A stretch of DNA of 46,293 nt from an uncultured Spirochaetia bacterium. GTDB taxonomy: Bacteria; Spirochaetota; Brachyspiria; Brachyspirales; Brachyspiraceae. The notes beneath the pieces are model-generated. The model made no database searches. It saw nothing but the letters and a program-made list of their open reading frames with translations, and was not told where the DNA came from. Shown here one piece after another: positions 43,003-46,293 of the stretch (the stretch's first letter is position 1; each line of letters opens with the position of its first letter). The position numbers and the translations under genes are program-made. The stretch lies in assembly GCA_947040495.1 (NCBI GenBank), contig CAMRBQ010000012.1, positions 1 through 46,293 on the forward strand, read 5' to 3'.

Positions 43003-43030
43003 TTGTATAGACAAAATGTATTTTTATATA
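43003..43030 (+). promoter_or_regulatory. Candidate promoter of galE
   Basis: TTGTAT (43003-43008), a 16-base spacer and TATATA (43025-43030) precede galE by about 45 bases. Confidence 0.35.
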
Positions 43031-43072
43031 TAAAATATTATCAAATATATTTTTTGTATAGGAGTTTTTTTT

Positions 43073-44062
43073 ATGTCTATAGCAATATGTGGTGGGGCGG
43101 GATATATCGGTTCTCATGTCGTTCAAAAGTTGATAGAAGAAAATAGAGATATTGTTGTAATAGATAATCTTGAATATGGTCATAAATCTGCTATAGCAAC
43201 TCCAAATTTTTATCGGGGTAATATAGGCGATAAAGATTTTTTAAAAACTGTATTTAAAAAACATAATGTAGATACTGTAGTTCATTTATGTGCTTATATA
43301 GAAGTTGGTGAGAGTGTACTCCACCCCGATAAATATTATATAAATAATGTTGTGAATGCTATAAATTTATTAAATGTTATGAAAGAGATGGATATAAAAA
43401 ACTTTATATTTTCATCTACGGCTGCTGTATATGGCGAGCCTGATATTATACCGCTTGTTGAGACGTCAAATAAAAATCCAAGTAATGCATATGGTGAAAC
43501 AAAATATGCCTTCGAAAATGCTTTGAAATGGTACAGCAATGCCTATGGAATTAATTATGTTATATTTAGATATTTTAATGTAGCTGGTGCTCATCCAAAT
43601 GGGCATATCGGTGAAGACCATAGCCCTGAAAGCCATTTAGTACCTATTGTTTTGCAAGTGCCACTTGGACAACGTGAAAATATAAAAATATTTGGTGATG
43701 ATTATCCTACTAAAGATGGTACTTGTGTAAGGGATTATATACATGTATGTGATTTGGCAAATGCTCATAGTTTGGCTATCGACTATCTAAAAAAAGGTGG
43801 CGAAAATACTATATTAAATCTTGGCAATGGAGCTGGCTTTACTGTGAAAGAAGTCATCGATGTTGCAAGGGAAATTACAGGGCATAGTATACCAACTGAG
43901 ATAGTTAGTCGTAGGGCAGGCGACCCTTCAGAACTTGTGGCAAGCAGTGAGAAGGCGAAAACTGTTTTAGGATTTACTCCTCAATTTGCAGAGCTCAAAA
44001 CTATTATTGAAACTGCTTGGAATTGGCATAAAAGTCATCCTAATGGATTTAATGACAAATAA
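43073..44062 (+). CDS. galE: UDP-glucose 4-epimerase GalE
   Basis: This 329-residue short-chain dehydrogenase-type epimerase interconverts UDP-glucose and UDP-galactose with bound NAD. The dinucleotide loop is GGAGYIGS (7-14). FIFSSTAAVYGEP carries the catalytic Ser/Thr region (114-116), and the YxxxK pair is Tyr140-Lys144 in NAYGETKYAFE. RYFNVAGAHP and GTCVRDYIHVCDLANAH complete the pattern. AGGAG precedes the ATG. It supplies sugar nucleotides for surface glycans and may connect to use of imported galactosides. Confidence 0.95.
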   Translation: MSIAICGGAGYIGSHVVQKLIEENRDIVVIDNLEYGHKSAIATPNFYRGNIGDKDFLKTVFKKHNVDTVVHLCAYIEVGESVLHPDKYYINNVVNAINLLNVMKEMDIKNFIFSSTAAVYGEPDIIPLVETSNKNPSNAYGETKYAFENALKWYSNAYGINYVIFRYFNVAGAHPNGHIGEDHSPESHLVPIVLQVPLGQRENIKIFGDDYPTKDGTCVRDYIHVCDLANAHSLAIDYLKKGGENTILNLGNGAGFTVKEVIDVAREITGHSIPTEIVSRRAGDPSELVASSEKAKTVLGFTPQFAELKTIIETAWNWHKSHPNGFNDK

Positions 44063-44166
44063 TCATTGGTCTAGAATCAATAAAAATATCATCGGAAGCG
44101 GTACATACTCCCCCCGTTTTTAATTTCTTAAATACATTTTTGTTATATATTATATTACTTAAAAAT

Positions 44167-44195
44167 AAACCATTTACTCATGTAAGTGGTTTTTT
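44167..44195 (+). terminator. Terminator between galE and the prophage-like genes
   Basis: AAACCATTTAC (44167-44177) pairs with GTAAGTGGTTT (44182-44192), with one wobble, followed by T bases. It lies 105 bases past galE and separates the chromosomal gene from the replication module. Confidence 0.75.
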
Positions 44196-44282
44196 ATATT
44201 TAAACACACACACTAAAAAACTTGAACGAAACACAACTATCTTAACCTTTTTAGATAATCTTTATATGAAAGTAGGTGCTAT

Positions 44283-45185
44283 ATGAGTACACCTATAAAA
44301 AAGTATAAAGATATTCTTATCGAAAGATATGGGCAAGGTCTATTAAGTGGAGGCTATACAAGCCTACCAAATAACTTAATTTTTTATAGACGCAGGCTTG
44401 GTCTTACAAGAAAAGAGTTGGAACTAATCCAAACAGTATTCATACTCAATAGCCGTGGTATAGTTAAAATAAAAGATAAACAGTTAAATGTTGATAGTGA
44501 GTTTGGTGTTGAATATTATAGGCAAAGGAAATCACTAAAGGCAAAAGGGTACTTGGAATATAAAGTTGCTCGCTATACAAAAGGCGAAGGTGAGAACAAA
44601 ACTGTACATACGCTCGGAATAATTTATGACTTTACAGGGCTAAAAAAAACATTTGAAGAAATATTAAAAGAACAAATAGCATCAAAAGAAGTTGCTGAAG
44701 GTTTCAAAGATGTTTCTATAAATGATGAGCAAAATACTACTGACATTATAGATGATGTAAAAGATGATGTTCAAATAGCAAAGACTAAAACAGATGATGC
44801 CGTGGGCGTTTCGCTAGATGAAGAGCAAAAGTTTTTATTAGATTTTGCCAAACTATATTCAGAAGTATTAAATGAAGAAATTGATTATAGGCAAAGAAAA
44901 AAATATAAAGAATTTTTACTTATAGCATTTAGAAAACGTAGTAGAGGTTTTGAAGAGTCGTTGTCTGATATTTATGCATCTCTCAAAAATGCATTTATTG
45001 GAATAGATAATAATAGAAAAAAATATGTACTTCAAGATATTGTGAGCAATGCTCTTTTGATGCCATCGCTTAGTAAAATAAAAAATAAAAAAAATGAAGT
45101 AAAGAAAATACCCGGTGCGGATTATTTATTGGCTCAAATAAATAAAGCAGAACATAATTTAACACCCATCGAAAATGGTGTTTAA
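44283..45185 (+). CDS. Phage-like replication initiator/winged-helix protein
   Basis: This 300-residue protein opens with a winged-helix-like domain (residues about 20-110: GLTRKELELIQTVFILNSRG and VEYYRQRKSLKAKGYLEYK) resembling phage or plasmid replication proteins. An acidic linker (about 140-180) and a helical C-terminal domain with YRQRKKYKEFLLIAFRKRSRGFEESLSDIYASLKNAF follow. It stands next to a DnaC-like loader, the usual partner order in phage replication modules. Specific homology is weak; the role is inferred from domain shape and context. Confidence 0.55.
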   Translation: MSTPIKKYKDILIERYGQGLLSGGYTSLPNNLIFYRRRLGLTRKELELIQTVFILNSRGIVKIKDKQLNVDSEFGVEYYRQRKSLKAKGYLEYKVARYTKGEGENKTVHTLGIIYDFTGLKKTFEEILKEQIASKEVAEGFKDVSINDEQNTTDIIDDVKDDVQIAKTKTDDAVGVSLDEEQKFLLDFAKLYSEVLNEEIDYRQRKKYKEFLLIAFRKRSRGFEESLSDIYASLKNAFIGIDNNRKKYVLQDIVSNALLMPSLSKIKNKKNEVKKIPGADYLLAQINKAEHNLTPIENGV

Positions 45186-45200
45186 TAGTAGGAATAAAAA

Positions 45201-45998
45201 ATGAAAACTAATTTTTGTATAAAAAGTTTTTTAATTTCTTTGGAAGATGAAAAAGCAAATATACCAAGCGGCATTGATAAGAATTGCAAAAAGTGTGAGG
45301 GTAGGGGGGAAGTAGACATTATGCTGCCAAGTCCAATGAATAAAAAAATAACTGTGGATTGTGAATGTACCTCAGATGAAAAATTAGAAATCATAAATAC
45401 AAAAATATTGAATGCTCAAAATACTCTTAAAAAATATCATAAAATCTTTGGAAGTTTTGAAGATGATTTTAATTTTGAAAAATATAAATCTGTCTATAAA
45501 GAAAGTAATCATTTAATAGAAATAATTGAAAAATATTTAATTTATAATATGCCTAATTCTATTTTGCTTACAGGTGAATCGGGTACTGGCAAAACTACAA
45601 TACTAAAAATGATTTGGCAAATACTTGTACTTAATAATCAAAGTGTATTTTATTTTAATAGCGCTAAATTTGAAAATCTCAACTATCAAGCATTTACTCT
45701 TGTTGATGCCAATAAGGGTATTAGAAATATGATTGAGTATGCGAAGCAAGTAGATTATATACTCATGGATGACCATCTCTGTAAGCCTCATAAAAATGCA
45801 TTGGATGGGTATTATGAAATATTTGATAATGCTCGTGCTTATAAGCAAAAGATAATTATGGCTTCTAATATAAATTATAATGAAATCATAGACATATATA
45901 AATCTAAAGATAGTTTGATGGCTTCTAGGCTTGATGTGAGATTGAAAGGTTTGAATCTGATAGAATGCGAGGTTATGAAAAGTGAGGTTAATTTATAA
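45201..45998 (+). CDS. DnaC/IstB-like AAA+ helicase loader
   Basis: This 265-residue ATPase has a Cys cluster at the N-terminus (Cys29, Cys32, Cys54, Cys56; CKKCEGRGE and CECTS), probably a zinc site. Walker A is GESGTGKTT (125-133), a Walker-B-like YILMDDHL lies near 187, sensor-1 is IIMASNIN, and an Arg-finger-like SRLDVRLKG is near the end. Such proteins load the replicative helicase onto DNA in phages and plasmids. The start follows GTAGGA. It ends with TAATG overlapping the next small gene. Confidence 0.82.
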   Translation: MKTNFCIKSFLISLEDEKANIPSGIDKNCKKCEGRGEVDIMLPSPMNKKITVDCECTSDEKLEIINTKILNAQNTLKKYHKIFGSFEDDFNFEKYKSVYKESNHLIEIIEKYLIYNMPNSILLTGESGTGKTTILKMIWQILVLNNQSVFYFNSAKFENLNYQAFTLVDANKGIRNMIEYAKQVDYILMDDHLCKPHKNALDGYYEIFDNARAYKQKIIMASNINYNEIIDIYKSKDSLMASRLDVRLKGLNLIECEVMKSEVNL

Positions 45999-46189
45999 TG
46001 TTGTGGGAAGGGATAGCAGTAATAAAAGAAATAAAAAAACTTGAAGAAGAAATAATTAAAAAAGAATGTAAAAAAATATTTATCGAAATAGACATTGAAG
46101 CAACAATAAAAAAAATAGAAAAATTAAAAGAAAAATGGAATATAAGAACAATCAAAATAAAGGGCAATAAAAATGGAGAGGCGAAATAA
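45998..46189 (+). CDS. Small Lys/Glu-rich helical protein of the prophage-like module
   Basis: This 63-residue protein begins at the ATG overlapping the loader stop (TAATG). It is rich in Lys, Glu and Ile (IKKLEEEIIKKECKKIFIEID), predicting a coiled or amphipathic helix. It also overlaps the HNH gene by 17 bases. No family was recognised. The overlapping arrangement supports it as a real gene. Confidence 0.5.
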   Translation: MLWEGIAVIKEIKKLEEEIIKKECKKIFIEIDIEATIKKIEKLKEKWNIRTIKIKGNKNGEAK

Positions 46190-46293
46190 ACAGGCGTATA
46201 AAAAATATAAGACTAGAAAGTGGAAACAGTTTCGGCTCAATTATTTGAGAGCAAATCCACTTTGTAAAAACTTTGATGAATGTAAACAGTTCG
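46173..46293 (+). CDS. HNH endonuclease, N-terminal part (continues past the window)
   Basis: The last 121 bases open a frame with ATG and KYKTRKWKQFRLNYLRANPLC, the lead-in of phage HNH endonucleases, where Trp-x-x-x-Arg and LR..NPLC precede the zinc-binding and catalytic part. Only 40 residues lie in the window, so the HNH core itself is not seen. Phage HNH nucleases commonly sit beside packaging or replication genes, in line with the neighbours here. Confidence 0.6.
   Translation, partial: MERRNKQAYKKYKTRKWKQFRLNYLRANPLCKNFDECKQF

Noticed and set aside
44063-44166. tRNA gene as phage attachment site next to galE
   Set aside because: No cloverleaf or T-loop sequence could be built from this stretch.

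Overview
The window looks like chromosomal DNA from a very AT-rich spirochaete. The best evidence is a periplasmic-type FlaB flagellin (22183-23055). Supporting evidence is an FMN-riboswitch-controlled riboflavin importer of the spirochaetal Rfu type (33932-37763), seven predicted lipoproteins with short spirochaete-style lipoboxes, a BspA-type leucine-rich-repeat lipoprotein, and DUF4912/DUF4954 proteins. Genus cannot be fixed by eye. Translation uses the standard code (Trp is TGG), and TTG or GTG starts are common. No tRNA, rRNA, CRISPR array or insertion sequence was seen.

Layout. 1-1379: a shortened PD-(D/E)XK-type nuclease gene, a decayed flavodoxin-fold oxidoreductase pseudogene and copy 1 of a roughly 100-bp hairpin repeat. 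1380-7335: a sugar-utilisation locus with a GH4 glycosidase, two MalG/MalF-type permeases and a binding lipoprotein on the minus strand, and a divergent LacI-type regulator whose promoter is followed by a perfect palindrome. 7336-7753: copy 2 of the hairpin repeat and a good promoter. 7754-9156: miaA and the overlapping cinA/pncC-like gene. 9178-17974: seven closely spaced minus-strand genes forming a second sugar-uptake locus (binding lipoprotein, two permeases, DUF5107-TPR protein, GlpD-like flavoenzyme, GGDEF protein, nitroreductase). 18063-20018: a CBM9-like lipoprotein broken by one base in a homopolymer, and the LRR lipoprotein. 20142-22053: a sugar isomerase/epimerase and a Gfo/Idh/MocA dehydrogenase. 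22121-25338: flaB, a lone groES and a YtcJ-like amidohydrolase lipoprotein. 25451-28589: ahcY, an overlapping membrane protein and a MoxR-like AAA+ ATPase. 28805-33288: a complete ribose-type ABC importer plus a second Gfo/Idh/MocA enzyme. 33425-33790: hinT. 33887-37763: promoter, FMN riboswitch and rfuABC with no visible rfuD. 37853-38359: flgN-like. 38440-42290: a divergent pair of units encoding DUF4912, GmhA and DUF4954 proteins, in which both DUF proteins carry lysine-rich tails. 42138-44062: an ICMT-like methyltransferase with a likely homopolymer frameshift, then galE. 44283-46293: the left end of a prophage-like replication module (initiator-like protein, DnaC-like loader, small coiled protein, start of an HNH endonuclease).

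How it works together. Much of the window is scavenging. There are three sugar ABC systems; the two MalFG-type ones have no ATPase nearby and presumably share one encoded elsewhere. Sugar-processing enzymes (GH4, isomerase, two Gfo/Idh/MocA, DUF5107) lie beside them, and a riboflavin importer is controlled by FMN itself. The remainder is housekeeping: tRNA modification, methyl-cycle recycling, flagellar parts, a chaperonin cofactor and surface sugar nucleotides. Two genes (18063-18840 and 42138-42899) each return to the expected reading frame if one base is removed from an A/T run. This points either to indel errors in the sequence or to real switching or decay.
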